DNA of 64,000 bases, taken from Streptomyces sp. NBC_00286. GTDB taxonomy: Bacteria; Actinomycetota; Actinomycetes; Streptomycetales; Streptomycetaceae. The notes beneath the pieces are model-generated. The model did no database searches. It had not been told where the DNA came from and saw nothing but the letters and a program-made list of their open reading frames with translations. Position 1 is the first letter of the stretch; the number at the start of each line of letters is the position of its first letter. The stretch is from positions 3,844,001-3,908,000 of the forward strand of contig NZ_CP108054.1 of NCBI RefSeq assembly GCF_036173125.1. The letters are read 5' to 3'. Position numbers and translations under genes: made by a program. Of this stretch, positions 17,937-25,961 are shown in pieces.

Positions 17937-17965
17937 ATCCTGGCTTGATGAATAGAACTAGTCAA
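17937..17965 (-). promoter_or_regulatory. Predicted hutU promoter
   Basis: On the minus strand TTGACT and CAGGAT are separated by exactly 17 bases, a good match to the principal-sigma consensus of Streptomyces (TTGACN, 17, TAGRAT). It sits 39 bases upstream of the hutU start. The spacer contains CTATTCATCAAG, a possible operator half. Confidence 0.6.
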
Positions 17966-18015
17966 TACGCCCCCTGCGTCGGCGTCGGCGCCGTACGGGT
18001 GTTTGGCTGGAATCC

Positions 18016-19407
18016 ATGACGGCATACACAGGGGACACGCACCCATCGGGCGAGGCGCAGGACGCGGCGGATACGGCGGCAAACGGGGCCGCGCGACGGG
18101 ACGACGCCGTCCGCGCGGTCGTGGAACAGGGGCTCGTAGGCCCCGCCACTCCCCTCGTCGGGCTCCTCGACATCACCGGCATCCGCAGCTCGGCGGCGGC
18201 ACTGCGCGCGGCCTTCGACGCGGTGGTCGCACCGGGCACGCCGGTGCTGCACGCGTTCGCGGTGAAGGCGACCCCGCTCGTGCCGGTACTGCGGCTGCTG
18301 CACGAGGAGGGCCTCGGCGCGGAGGTGGCGAGCGCCGGCGAACTGGCTCTGGCCCGCGCGGCCGGGGTGCCCCCGTCCCGTACGGTCCTCGACTCCCCGG
18401 CCAAGACCCCGGCGGAGCTGCGGGAGGCGCTGGCGCTCGGTATCGCGGTCAACGCGGACAACCCGCAGGAACTGGCCCGTATCGACGGCCTGGTCCAGTC
18501 GGCGGCCACCCGGTCACCTATCGGACTGCGGGTGAACCCGCAGGTCGGCGGGGGTTCGATCGAGGCGCTGTCCACGGCGACGGCGACCTCGAAGTTCGGG
18601 GTGGCGCTGCGGGACGAGGGGGCGCGCGAGTGGGTCGTACGGGCGTATCTGGACCGGCCGTGGCTGACCCGGCTGCACGCGCACTCCGGTTCGCAGGGGA
18701 TACCGCTGGAGCTGCTGGCGCGGGGGGCGGCGCAGACGTACGAGCTCGCCGAGGAGATCAACGAGCGCGCCGGTCGCCGGCAGATCGACACGCTCGACAT
18801 CGGCGGCGGGCTGCCGGTGAACTATGCCTCGGAGGCGCAGAGCCCGGCCTACGCGGAGTACGCGCGGCTGCTGGCCCGTACCGTGCCGGGGCTGTTCGAC
18901 GGACGGTACGGGCTGGTCACGGAGTTCGGGCGGTCACTGCTCGCCAAGCACGGGGTGACGCTGGCACGGGTCGAGTACGCGAAGACGGCTGGCGGGCGCG
19001 CGATCGCGGTGACGCACGCGGGCGTGCAGGTGGCGACCCGCACGGTGTACGCGCCGGCGACGTGGCCGCTGCGGGTGGAGGCGTACGACGCGAAGGGGCG
19101 CCCCAAGGCCGGGCCCGAGGTCGTGCAGGACGTGGCGGGTCCCGCCTGTTTCGCGGGTGACCTGCTGGCAGAGGGGCGTGCGCTGCCGCTGCTCGAACAG
19201 GGCGACTACGTGGCCGCGCTGGACACGGGGGCGTACAACTTCGCGCACCATTACGCGTACAACTCGCTTCCGCGGCCGGGGATTTACGGGTTCGGGCCGG
19301 ACGGGGCAGGCGGGGTGCGGTTCGCGACCGTGCGGACTCCGCAGACGCTGGAGGAGATCGTGGCGGAGTCGGGCGGGGGCCATGTGGGCGGTCTGTCGGA
19401 GCTGTAG
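18016..19407 (+). CDS. Diaminopimelate decarboxylase-like PLP enzyme
   Basis: Fold-type III PLP-dependent decarboxylase of 463 residues. The PLP lysine lies in LHAFAVKATPLVPVL, with the phosphate-binding glycines in DIGGGLPVNY and HAHSGSQG for the cofactor face. The second domain has EFGRSLLAKHG, and the dimer-partner cysteine region reads VAGPACFAGDLLAEG. The order matches LysA, which makes lysine from meso-diaminopimelate. However, the motif GACESGD of true LysA is replaced by CFAGD, and no lysine gene is nearby. It may act on another amino acid. It is divergent from hutU with a 117-base shared control region. Confidence 0.78.
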   Translation: MTAYTGDTHPSGEAQDAADTAANGAARRDDAVRAVVEQGLVGPATPLVGLLDITGIRSSAAALRAAFDAVVAPGTPVLHAFAVKATPLVPVLRLLHEEGLGAEVASAGELALARAAGVPPSRTVLDSPAKTPAELREALALGIAVNADNPQELARIDGLVQSAATRSPIGLRVNPQVGGGSIEALSTATATSKFGVALRDEGAREWVVRAYLDRPWLTRLHAHSGSQGIPLELLARGAAQTYELAEEINERAGRRQIDTLDIGGGLPVNYASEAQSPAYAEYARLLARTVPGLFDGRYGLVTEFGRSLLAKHGVTLARVEYAKTAGGRAIAVTHAGVQVATRTVYAPATWPLRVEAYDAKGRPKAGPEVVQDVAGPACFAGDLLAEGRALPLLEQGDYVAALDTGAYNFAHHYAYNSLPRPGIYGFGPDGAGGVRFATVRTPQTLEEIVAESGGGHVGGLSEL

Positions 19408-19425
19408 TCACCGGAGACGGCGCTC

Positions 19426-19461
19426 GGCGCACGCTCGTGCCCCGGCGCACGAGCGTGCGCC
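19426..19461 (+). terminator. Terminator after the decarboxylase gene
   Basis: A perfect 15-base-pair stem (GGCGCACGCTCGTGC with GCACGAGCGTGCGCC) with a 6-base loop starts 18 bases after the stop codon. The rest of the gap to 19,719 shows no gene and no clear signal. Confidence 0.75.
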
Positions 19462-19719
19462 GTGCTTCAACTCAGCCATGTGTGGGCGCCGGATTGACGC
19501 GGTGGCACGCGGTTCCGGACCCGGCGCCCGGAGCCATCCGCCCACGTCAGACCACCGATGGCCGCCCGGGCATCAACGCACCCCACCACAAGGACAGTTG
19601 ACCCACCTTAGTCAGCGGGCGCATGTTCCGCTGGAAAATGCCAGAACGCTCACCTCTCGCGCACACGGTGCGTAGCTTCTTCGTCACCGAGCCGTACCCG
19701 AGGCGGGAGGGGAGCCCAG

Positions 19720-20118
19720 GTGCCCGGAATCGACGAGTGTCTGCTGGAGGCCATGAGGCTGCCCGGTGCCCTGGGCGCCGCGGTGGTCGACTGGACCAGC
19801 GGCCTGGCACTGGGCACGGTCGGGGACGCCCCGGGCGGTGACCACGAGACGACCGCGGCGGAGGCGGCGGAGTTGGCGCGGCTCGCGGCGGAGCACCGGG
19901 CGTTCGCACCGGAGGCGGGACCGGGCCAGGCAGCGCAGGACCCGCCGGTCGAGGACTTGATCATCAGCAACGTCGACACGTACCACGTCCTGCGGTTCGT
20001 GGCGACGAGCTTCGACAGCAGCGTCTTCCTGCACCTGTGGCTGGCCCGCTCCGACGGCAACCTCGCGCTGGCCCGCATACGGCTCGGCGAGATGGCCGGA
20101 CGGCTGGTGCTGGGATGA
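19720..20118 (+). CDS. Roadblock/LC7-domain protein
   Basis: Single-domain protein of 132 residues (MglB/roadblock fold). The pattern ALGAAVVDWTSGLALGTVGD and the second half VEDLIISNVDTYHVLRFVATS, then LWLARSDGNLALARIRL closely match the protein at 21,736, so the two are paralogs. Members of this family dimerise and often control small GTPases or act as scaffolds. The GTG start is preceded by GGGAGGGGAG. The stop overlaps the start of the next gene (ATGA). First gene of a four-gene group, 21,041-22,110 being the rest. No GTPase is encoded here. Confidence 0.82.
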   Translation: MPGIDECLLEAMRLPGALGAAVVDWTSGLALGTVGDAPGGDHETTAAEAAELARLAAEHRAFAPEAGPGQAAQDPPVEDLIISNVDTYHVLRFVATSFDSSVFLHLWLARSDGNLALARIRLGEMAGRLVLG

Positions 20119-21044
20119 CCGTGGTCAGCACGCCTCCGCCCCGACTGCCCTTGCGGCGCCGCTCGTTCGGCCCCGGCGTCTCGCCGATGCTGCGCCGGCT
20201 CGCCGAGGAGCGTGCCACCGGGGTACTGCTGCGCGAGCGCGGCGCGCTCCATCTCATCGACGGCCAGGTCACCTACGCCGAGAGCCCGGAGAGTCCGGGG
20301 CTCGACGTGCTGCTCACCACCGGCGGCGTTCTGGACGACGGGGCTTGGCGGGAGGCGGTCGCGCGGGCCGGGGCGGATGGGCAGGTCGGGCGGTTTCTGG
20401 TCGACAGCGGCCGGGTCGCCGAGGGCGTGCTGGAGCTGTGCCATGTGGCGGCGCTGTTCGACGCGGCGTACTTCGTTCTGGGGCCGTCCAGCGCCCCGGC
20501 GCGCTTTCGGTACGAGGCCGCGCACTGGCTCGGGCCGGTACGCCCCGTACCGGTGGCCGCGCTGGAGCGCGAGACCCTGCGCCGCCGTGAGCTGCTGCAC
20601 CGCATCTGGCCCGACCCGGCGACGGACACCGCACCGCTGGTACGGACCGACCGTGCCGCCGAGCCGCCGGTCCCGGCCCGCCAGGAAGCGGTACTCGACG
20701 AGGTCAACGGGGTCCGCACGGCCGCCGACATCTCGCTCGCCCTGGGCCGCCCCGCCTTCCACACCCTGGTCGAACTGCGCAGGCTCGCCACGGCGGGCAT
20801 CGTGACGACGGCTTCCCAGCCGCCCAAGAAGCCCAAGGCGGTCATGGCGCACCAGCAGTCCCGGCGGTCCCAGGCATCCCAAACGCCCCGGCTACCCGAG
20901 CCACCGGGGCCACTCCGAGCGGACCCGGCCCCCGAGCACCCGCCGCCCGCCCTGGACCCCGCGTCAGCCCTGCTCATCCAATCTTCGGCCGACCCCGACG
21001 TCGCTCTGCTGCGCCGCCTGAGAGACGCCCTGGAGGCCCTGTGA
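20115..21044 (+). CDS. DUF4388-like (PATAN-type) protein
   Basis: Cytoplasmic protein of 309 residues. The first half (about 30-110) has the run LRRLAEERATGVLLRERGAL, then HLIDGQVTYAES, as in DUF4388/PATAN domains found with bacterial signalling and gliding systems. A middle region contains a winged-helix-like segment (ILDEVNGVRTAADISLALGR-like, about 195-245). The last 60 residues are Pro/Gln/Ser-rich. The ATG overlaps the stop of the roadblock gene before it and the stop overlaps the next start (GTGA), so all three are co-translated. Probably a partner or effector of the roadblock proteins. Confidence 0.7.
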   Translation: MTVVSTPPPRLPLRRRSFGPGVSPMLRRLAEERATGVLLRERGALHLIDGQVTYAESPESPGLDVLLTTGGVLDDGAWREAVARAGADGQVGRFLVDSGRVAEGVLELCHVAALFDAAYFVLGPSSAPARFRYEAAHWLGPVRPVPVAALERETLRRRELLHRIWPDPATDTAPLVRTDRAAEPPVPARQEAVLDEVNGVRTAADISLALGRPAFHTLVELRRLATAGIVTTASQPPKKPKAVMAHQQSRRSQASQTPRLPEPPGPLRADPAPEHPPPALDPASALLIQSSADPDVALLRRLRDALEAL

Positions 21045-21721
21045 TCCGCGCGCTTCGACAGCGTGCCGAGAGGAGACTGCTCATGGCGGCGGAGGCCGAA
21101 GTCCTCGACGAACTCCACCGGTTACGGGCCCGTGTACCCCAGCTGACCGGCGCGCTCGCGGCCAGCGTCGACGGCCTGGTCATCGCCCAGGACACCCCGG
21201 GCGTGGAACCGGAGGGCCTGGCCGCGCTGACCGCCGCCGCACTCGGCGTCGCCGTGCGGCTGGCGGACGCCACCGGCCGGGGCGACCTCCGCGAGCTGCT
21301 CGTCCGCGGCACGCACGGCTACGTGGCGACGTACTCGGCCGGCTCCTCGGCCGTACTGACACTGCTGGCGCAGGACCGGGTCAACGTCGGACGCCTGCAC
21401 CTGGAGGGACGACGCGCCGCGACCCGTATCGGCGAGCTGGCCGACGCGGCAACGGCCCGGGCGACTCCACCTCCCCGCACCGCCGGAGCCACCGCCGTGG
21501 GCAAGGCCCAGTCCCGGGCCCCCTCCCCGACCACGGACAAGTCCGCACTTCCGACGCGCCCCACAAAGCCCCCACGAGCCAGAACCCCACGGACCACACA
21601 GACCGCACAGGCCGCCTCGCGAGCCGCGCAGACCGCAGGCAGCGCACAGGCAAACGGGCGGAGCACCAGCCGGACCACCGGCCGAACCACCACCAACACC
21701 CCTACCACCAACGAGAGTTGA
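21041..21721 (+). CDS. Roadblock/LC7-domain protein with a TTA codon and long Thr/Ala/Arg tail
   Basis: Protein of 226 residues. Residues 18-135 form a roadblock-type domain (LTGALAASVDGLVIAQDT, VRGTHGYVATYSAGSSAVLTLL). The last 90 residues are a basic, Thr/Ala/Pro/Arg-rich, probably disordered tail that could bind DNA or the envelope. Leu28 is encoded by TTA at 21,122-21,124, so translation should need the bldA tRNA. The GTG used here overlaps the previous stop (GTGA, GGAGG four bases upstream). An ATG at 21,083 with AGGAG seven bases before it is an equal candidate, and the TTA is inside the gene either way. Confidence 0.75.
   Translation: MIRALRQRAERRLLMAAEAEVLDELHRLRARVPQLTGALAASVDGLVIAQDTPGVEPEGLAALTAAALGVAVRLADATGRGDLRELLVRGTHGYVATYSAGSSAVLTLLAQDRVNVGRLHLEGRRAATRIGELADAATARATPPPRTAGATAVGKAQSRAPSPTTDKSALPTRPTKPPRARTPRTTQTAQAASRAAQTAGSAQANGRSTSRTTGRTTTNTPTTNES
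21122..21124 (+). other. In-frame TTA leucine codon (bldA-dependent)
   Basis: TTA is the rarest codon in Streptomyces and is read only by the bldA tRNA. In a hand scan of the annotated genes, other TTA/TAA trinucleotides fell out of frame, mostly inside GGT-TAC or CGT-TAC. Confidence 0.85.
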
Positions 21722-21735
21722 GAGGACCGCACACC

Positions 21736-22110
21736 ATGGCCAACACCGAAACCACGCTGAAGGAAGCCCTCGCCTCCATAGAGGGCGCGACCGGAGCCGC
21801 GCTCGTCGACTACACCAGCGGCATGGCGCTGGGCACGTTGGGCGGCAGCAAGAGCTTCGACCTCAACGTCGCCGCCGCCGGCAACACCGATGTCGTACGG
21901 GCCAAGCTCCGCACCATGGAACACCTGGGCCTGAAGGGAGAGATCGAGGACATCCTGATCACCCTGTCCGACCAGTACCACCTGATCCGCCTGCTCACCG
22001 GCCGCGGCGGCAACGGCCTCTTCCTCTATCTGGTCCTCGACTCCAAGCGGGCCAACCTGGCGATGGCGCGCCACCAGTTGAAGAAGATCGAGGCGGACCT
22101 GGAGGTCTGA
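21736..22110 (+). CDS. Roadblock/LC7-domain protein (MglB-like)
   Basis: Protein of 124 residues, a single roadblock domain: LASIEGATGAALVDYTSGMA, then LGTLGG, a central helix, and EIEDILITLSDQYHLIRLLT followed by LYLVLDSKRANLAMARHQL. It is a clear paralog of the protein at 19,720. AGAGG lies ten bases before the ATG, which starts at the usual family position. An upstream ATG at 21,718 would place six extra residues inside the previous stop region. Likely to form homo- or heterodimers with the other roadblock proteins of this operon. Confidence 0.85.
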   Translation: MANTETTLKEALASIEGATGAALVDYTSGMALGTLGGSKSFDLNVAAAGNTDVVRAKLRTMEHLGLKGEIEDILITLSDQYHLIRLLTGRGGNGLFLYLVLDSKRANLAMARHQLKKIEADLEV

Positions 22111-22227
22111 CGGCCTGACGGTCTGACGGAACCTCAGGTGAAGCTCTGAGAATCGCACCCGCACGCATCCCGGCCACACGACCGGGCAGAACTCCCCCGG
22201 ACGGATCACCGACCGGGGGAGGTTCTC

Positions 22228-23592
22228 TTGTCCACCACCGAAACCACCACGGGCGCGCAGTCGCCCGCCGAGGAACCGGGGCTCAAGCGCGCCATCGGCC
22301 CCAAACTGCTGGTCCTGTTCGTGATCGGCGACATTCTGGGGACCGGCATCTACGCCACGACCGGCGCCGTCGCGGGGAAGGTCGGCGGGGCGTTGTGGCT
22401 GCCGTTCGTCATCGGCTTCGTCGTGGCGATCCTGACGGCGGCGTCGTACGTCGAACTCGTCGGCAAGTACCCGAAGGCGGCCGGGGCGGCCCTCTACACG
22501 CAGAAGGCCTTCAAGGTCCCGTTCATCACCTTCATCGTCGCCTTCATGGTGATGGCCTCGGGCCTGTCGTCCGCGAGTGCGGCGGCCCGCGCGTTCAGCG
22601 GCGACTATCTCTCCGAGCTGACGGGGGACGCCCTCCCGCCGACGCTCATCGCCATCTGTTTCATCCTGATCCTCGCCGCCCTGAACCTGCGGGGCGTTTC
22701 GGAGTCGGTGAAGACGAACGTCGTCCTGACCCTGGTCGAGCTGACGGGCCTGGCGATCATCCTCGCGATCGGCGCGTACGCCGTGCTGACGGGGGACGGC
22801 GAGCCGTCCCGGCTGGGCGAGTTCGAGGCGAGCGGCACCGGATACGCCCTGATCACCAGCGTGTTGGGGGCCACGGCGCTGGGCTTCTTCGCTTTCGTGG
22901 GCTTCGAGGACTCGGTCAACATGGCGGAGGAGACGAAGGATCCCGTACGGACCTTCCCGCGGGCGATCTTCATCGGAGTGGCGGTGACGGGCACGATCTA
23001 CGTGCTGGTGGCGCTCGTATCGTCGCTCCTGGTCGACCACAAGGTGCTGGAGGGGTCCAGCGGACCGCTTCTTGAGGTCGTGAAGGCGGGCGGCGTCGAC
23101 TTCCCGCACAAACTCTTCGCGCTCATCGCGCTGTTCGCCGTCACCAACTCCGCGCTGATCAACATCATGATGGCCTCGCGCCTGTGCTACGGCATGGCCA
23201 ACGAACGCATCCTGCCCCGTGGCATGGGCCGCGTCCTGCGCCGCCGCCGCACCCCCGTGGTCGGCATCGTCTTCGTCACCCTGCTCGCGATCGGCCTGGT
23301 CTCCACGGGCGAGATCGAGGGCCTGGGCGACACCACGGCGTTCCTCCTGCTGTGCGTCTTCGCCGTGGTCAACATCGCGGTTCTGGTCCTCCGCCGCGAC
23401 CCCGTGGACCACGCCCACTTCCGCACCCCCACGTTCCTCCCGGTCCTGGGCGCGATCACCGCCCTGATCCTGGCCAGCCCCCTGGCCGACCGCCCGGCGG
23501 ACGTGTACATCCGCGCCGCGGTACTGCTGGCGATCGGCGTGAGCTTGTGGACGGTGAACAAGCTGGTGCTTCGGGTACGGGGCGAGGCTTAA
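22228..23592 (+). CDS. APC-superfamily amino acid permease
   Basis: Integral membrane transporter of 454 residues with about 12 hydrophobic helices. The first helix carries the substrate- and sodium-site glycines (GDILGTGIYATTGAVAG), and helix 6 the motif ATALGFFAFVGFEDSVNMAEE, typical of APC family amino acid transporters. The start is TTG, with GGGGGAGG five bases upstream; no ATG or GTG is better placed. It stands alone, 117 bases after the roadblock group. The substrate cannot be told from the sequence. The divergent or co-located hut genes make a histidine role possible but unproven. Confidence 0.88.
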   Translation: MSTTETTTGAQSPAEEPGLKRAIGPKLLVLFVIGDILGTGIYATTGAVAGKVGGALWLPFVIGFVVAILTAASYVELVGKYPKAAGAALYTQKAFKVPFITFIVAFMVMASGLSSASAAARAFSGDYLSELTGDALPPTLIAICFILILAALNLRGVSESVKTNVVLTLVELTGLAIILAIGAYAVLTGDGEPSRLGEFEASGTGYALITSVLGATALGFFAFVGFEDSVNMAEETKDPVRTFPRAIFIGVAVTGTIYVLVALVSSLLVDHKVLEGSSGPLLEVVKAGGVDFPHKLFALIALFAVTNSALINIMMASRLCYGMANERILPRGMGRVLRRRRTPVVGIVFVTLLAIGLVSTGEIEGLGDTTAFLLLCVFAVVNIAVLVLRRDPVDHAHFRTPTFLPVLGAITALILASPLADRPADVYIRAAVLLAIGVSLWTVNKLVLRVRGEA

Positions 23593-24164
23593 GAGCCCCG
23601 CAGACCAAGGCAAGTGTCGCCGACCTCGCCTCTCCGCTGCCCCGCCCGCGGGCCGAGGCGGCGACACCCATGGTGATCCTTCACGCCCCGCCTACAGGAT
23701 TGATCCGCAGTAGTCCGGGGTCAAACGGAGCGCGGCGCGATCGTCCGGGCGGGAGCGGCAGGACGATCACCGATTCCAGCACCTTGGCAATCGCGGCCCG
23801 CCGCTGTGTGAGGCTCATCGCAAACCAGCGCGACGGGTTCCAGGCCGCGGCAGCGGCTTGGTGTACGGCAGGGGGGATGAGTGGATGCCCGACCAGTTCC
23901 GCGTATCGGGTGAAAAGTGGCGAAACAGATTGACGTCGCGGCCGGCGTCTGCCCGCGTAGAACTTCGCGGAAGTGGTACGAGCGCGTCACGTCCGCGCAG
24001 CACCGGCTTAACACGGGTCCGGCACTGTTGTGGATGTCGGCAAGGGCGGGAGCGGCTCCCCGCTCGGGCCGACGCCGAACGGCGCCAAGGACCTCCGGAG
24101 CGGCTCCCGGACCTCCATGGACGCCATGGACGCGTAAGCCCGGCCCTGACCCGGCCCGCGTCCC
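23593..24164. other. Gene-poor region with one weak small ORF
   Basis: No convincing protein gene. The longer open frames here are Arg/Pro/Gly-rich and lack ribosome sites. One 35-codon frame (24,030-24,137, GTG start, TAA stop), reading VDVGKGGSGSPLG and ending TSMDAMDA, stops 27 bases before a very strong terminator. That spacing is what a real small gene would show, but there is no ribosome site. Confidence 0.25.
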
Positions 24165-24221
24165 TCGCGGGGACCGCCGTCGTCCCGCCCCCCGTTCACG
24201 GGGGTGCGGCGGTCCCCGCGA
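24165..24221 (+). terminator. Strong intrinsic terminator
   Basis: A perfect 15-base-pair stem (TCGCGGGGACCGCCG with CGGCGGTCCCCGCGA) is followed by ATAGCTTTT. The T-run marks plus-strand transcripts as its target, although the next gene on the minus strand ends 74 bases away and could also use the stem. Confidence 0.75.
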
Positions 24222-24294
24222 ATAGCTTTTCCACGCGCGCAACTCCCCGTACGACGAGGGAGTCACCCCAAGCACCCCATGCACGGCAGGGAAG

Positions 24295-24723
24295 TCAGTC
24301 TTCCCAGTCCGAGTCCGACTTCTTCCTGCCGCGGCCGAACAGTGGGGTGTGGCGGGACACTTGGACCACGTTGACGCCCACGATGCCCGTCCAGGCGATG
24401 AGGAGGCCGGGCAGGTCCGCGACTCCTCCGCCGATCGCGGACAGGGGGACCGCGAGGACCAGGGAGACTATGCCGAAGCCGAAGCGCTCGCCCCAGGAGT
24501 CGTTGGACTGCGGGGAACGTGCGCCCCGGGCCACCACCATCTGCTGTTCCGCGAGCTGTCGTCGTACCCGGCGCTCGATGGCGCCGTCCATGCGCTGCTC
24601 GACCTTCTCCAGGAAGGAGTCGACCAGCGCCGAGTCGTACTCGTCGCCCAGTTCCCTGCGGGCGTGCAGGGTGGCGTCGAGTTCTTTTTTGAGTTCGGCG
24701 TCGCGGGCATCCATACCGGTCAT
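24295..24723 (-). CDS. Small membrane protein, conserved hypothetical
   Basis: Protein of 142 residues. A charged, probably coiled-coil N-terminal half (ELKKELDATLHARRELGDEY, then FLEKVEQRMDGAIERRVRRQ) is followed by two hydrophobic segments near 83-103 and 105-122 and a basic-acidic end GRGRKKSDSDWED. I recognise no catalytic motif. The frame stays open 27 codons upstream, but that part is Arg/Ala/Pro-rich and precedes the natural start. An ATG nine bases further in (MDARDAEL) is also possible. It lies downstream of the ABC importer on the same strand but 120 bases away. Confidence 0.7.
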   Translation of the reverse strand: MTGMDARDAELKKELDATLHARRELGDEYDSALVDSFLEKVEQRMDGAIERRVRRQLAEQQMVVARGARSPQSNDSWGERFGFGIVSLVLAVPLSAIGGGVADLPGLLIAWTGIVGVNVVQVSRHTPLFGRGRKKSDSDWED

Positions 24724-24843
24724 GTGTTCACCGTAAGGAGCCCGGGCCCGCTTGGCACTGGGGTTAGCCCCCCTGTCCGCGCTGGGCCGTGCCCCCGGCC
24801 GCAACCCGGCTGCTGCCCTGCCGGGCTCCCGGCGGCTATGCCG

Positions 24844-25782
24844 TCAGTCCTTTGCCGTCAGACCTTTCTCCTCGGCGTACGCGTTCGCCACGTCCTCGGG
24901 GTCCTTCTTGTCCTTGTCGACCTGGCGGTTGAGTTCGGTGAGGTCCGCGGTGGTGAGGACGTTGCCGAGTTCGGCGAGGGCCTTGCGGACGGTCGAGTCG
25001 GCCCTGCGGTCGGCGATCAGGGGGACGATGTGCTGGCCGGGGATCAGGTTCTTGGGGTCGGTGAGGACGACCCATTTGTTCTCCTGGATGTCGGTGTCGG
25101 TGGTGAAGAGGTTCGCCACGTCCACGTCGCCCTTCTTGAGGGCGCCCTTCACCAACGGGCCGGAGGAATCAAGGGACTTGAACTCCTTGAACTCCACCCC
25201 GTACACCTCCCGAAGGCCCACGACGCCGACCTCGCGTGTCTTCACCTCGGGAGCGGCGCCGATGACGAGCTTGCCGTTCTGCTTCTTCAGGTCGGCGAGG
25301 GAGGCGAGGCCGTACTTCTCGGCGGTCTCCCGGGTGACGGCGAACGCGTCCGAGTCCTCGGCCTTGCCGTACGGCAGCACCTGGAGCCCGGCGGGCAGGG
25401 CCATCGCGAGGGCGTTCTGCATCTCGCCCTCTTCGGTGGCCTGCGACTTGGGGTCGACGTAGTGGAGGAGCGCGCCCTGGTATTCGGGAAGCAGGTCGAT
25501 GTCGCCGCCTTTGATGGCGGGGATGAGGATCTCGCGGGTGCCGAGGTTGGGGCGGACGGTTGTTTTGACGCCCGCGGCGTCGAGTACGGCCGCGTAGAGG
25601 TAGCCGAGGACCTGGTTCTCGGTGAAGTTGGCGGTGCCGATGGTGATGCCGCTCTTGCTGGATCCGCCACCGGTGCCGGCGCCGCCCTCGCCGTCGAGCG
25701 AGGTGATGCCACTGCTGCAGGCGGCGAGCGCGGGGACGGAGGCGGCGGCGAAGAGGCCGCCAAGGAGGGTGCGTCGATTCAT
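24844..25782 (-). CDS. Quaternary-amine ABC transporter substrate-binding lipoprotein
   Basis: Lipoprotein of 312 residues of the OpuAC/ProX type. The signal peptide ends in the lipobox LAAC, with Cys22 as the lipid site. The mature part has the family pattern TIGTANFTENQVLGYLYAAV, DIDLLPEYQGALLHY and DVDVANLFTTDTDIQEN. It should capture glycine betaine, choline or carnitine outside the cell for the two permeases and ATPase encoded upstream. AGGAG lies nine bases before the ATG. A 179-base gap with a dispersed repeat separates it from the permease genes, and it may carry its own message segment. Confidence 0.9.
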   Translation of the reverse strand: MNRRTLLGGLFAAASVPALAACSSGITSLDGEGGAGTGGGSSKSGITIGTANFTENQVLGYLYAAVLDAAGVKTTVRPNLGTREILIPAIKGGDIDLLPEYQGALLHYVDPKSQATEEGEMQNALAMALPAGLQVLPYGKAEDSDAFAVTRETAEKYGLASLADLKKQNGKLVIGAAPEVKTREVGVVGLREVYGVEFKEFKSLDSSGPLVKGALKKGDVDVANLFTTDTDIQENKWVVLTDPKNLIPGQHIVPLIADRRADSTVRKALAELGNVLTTADLTELNRQVDKDKKDPEDVANAYAEEKGLTAKD

Positions 25783-25825
25783 GGGTGGAAGCTCCTGAGT
25801 GGAGTTGTGGAGATCGGGGGCGCCC

Positions 25826-25925
25826 CGTAACGGGCGCGGGGCTGTATCGATTTGCGGCTCCGCCGCGATGGGGGTCCCCCCGCGCGAGCTCGATTCGAGC
25901 GTGGGGGGAGCGACCAGCCACAGAC
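25826..25925. repeat. Dispersed repeats (family A segment plus palindrome)
   Basis: Inside the importer operon. The inverse of the family A segment (TTTGCGGCTCCGCCG at about 25,848) is followed by the G-run/C-run palindrome GATGGGGGTCCCCCCG, then CGAGCTCGATTCG, then GTGGGGGGAGC (25,868-25,912), and then GCGACCAGCCAC, the inverse of the GTGGCTGGTCGC seen at 2,800-2,940. It may set the ratio of binding protein to permease messages. Confidence 0.65.
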
Positions 25926-25961
25926 GGCCCGCAGATTCAGAACTGCAGTCAGCGGCAGCGC

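Noticed and set aside
19720..22110. Conservon (cvn) operon
   Set aside because: Roadblock proteins are present, but there is no sensor kinase, no DUF742 protein and no small GTPase.
21319..23667. 782-codon minus-strand frame opposite the roadblock genes and permease
   Set aside because: No domain motifs, extreme Arg/Gly/Asp/His composition, and it lies opposite genes with ribosome sites and clear families.
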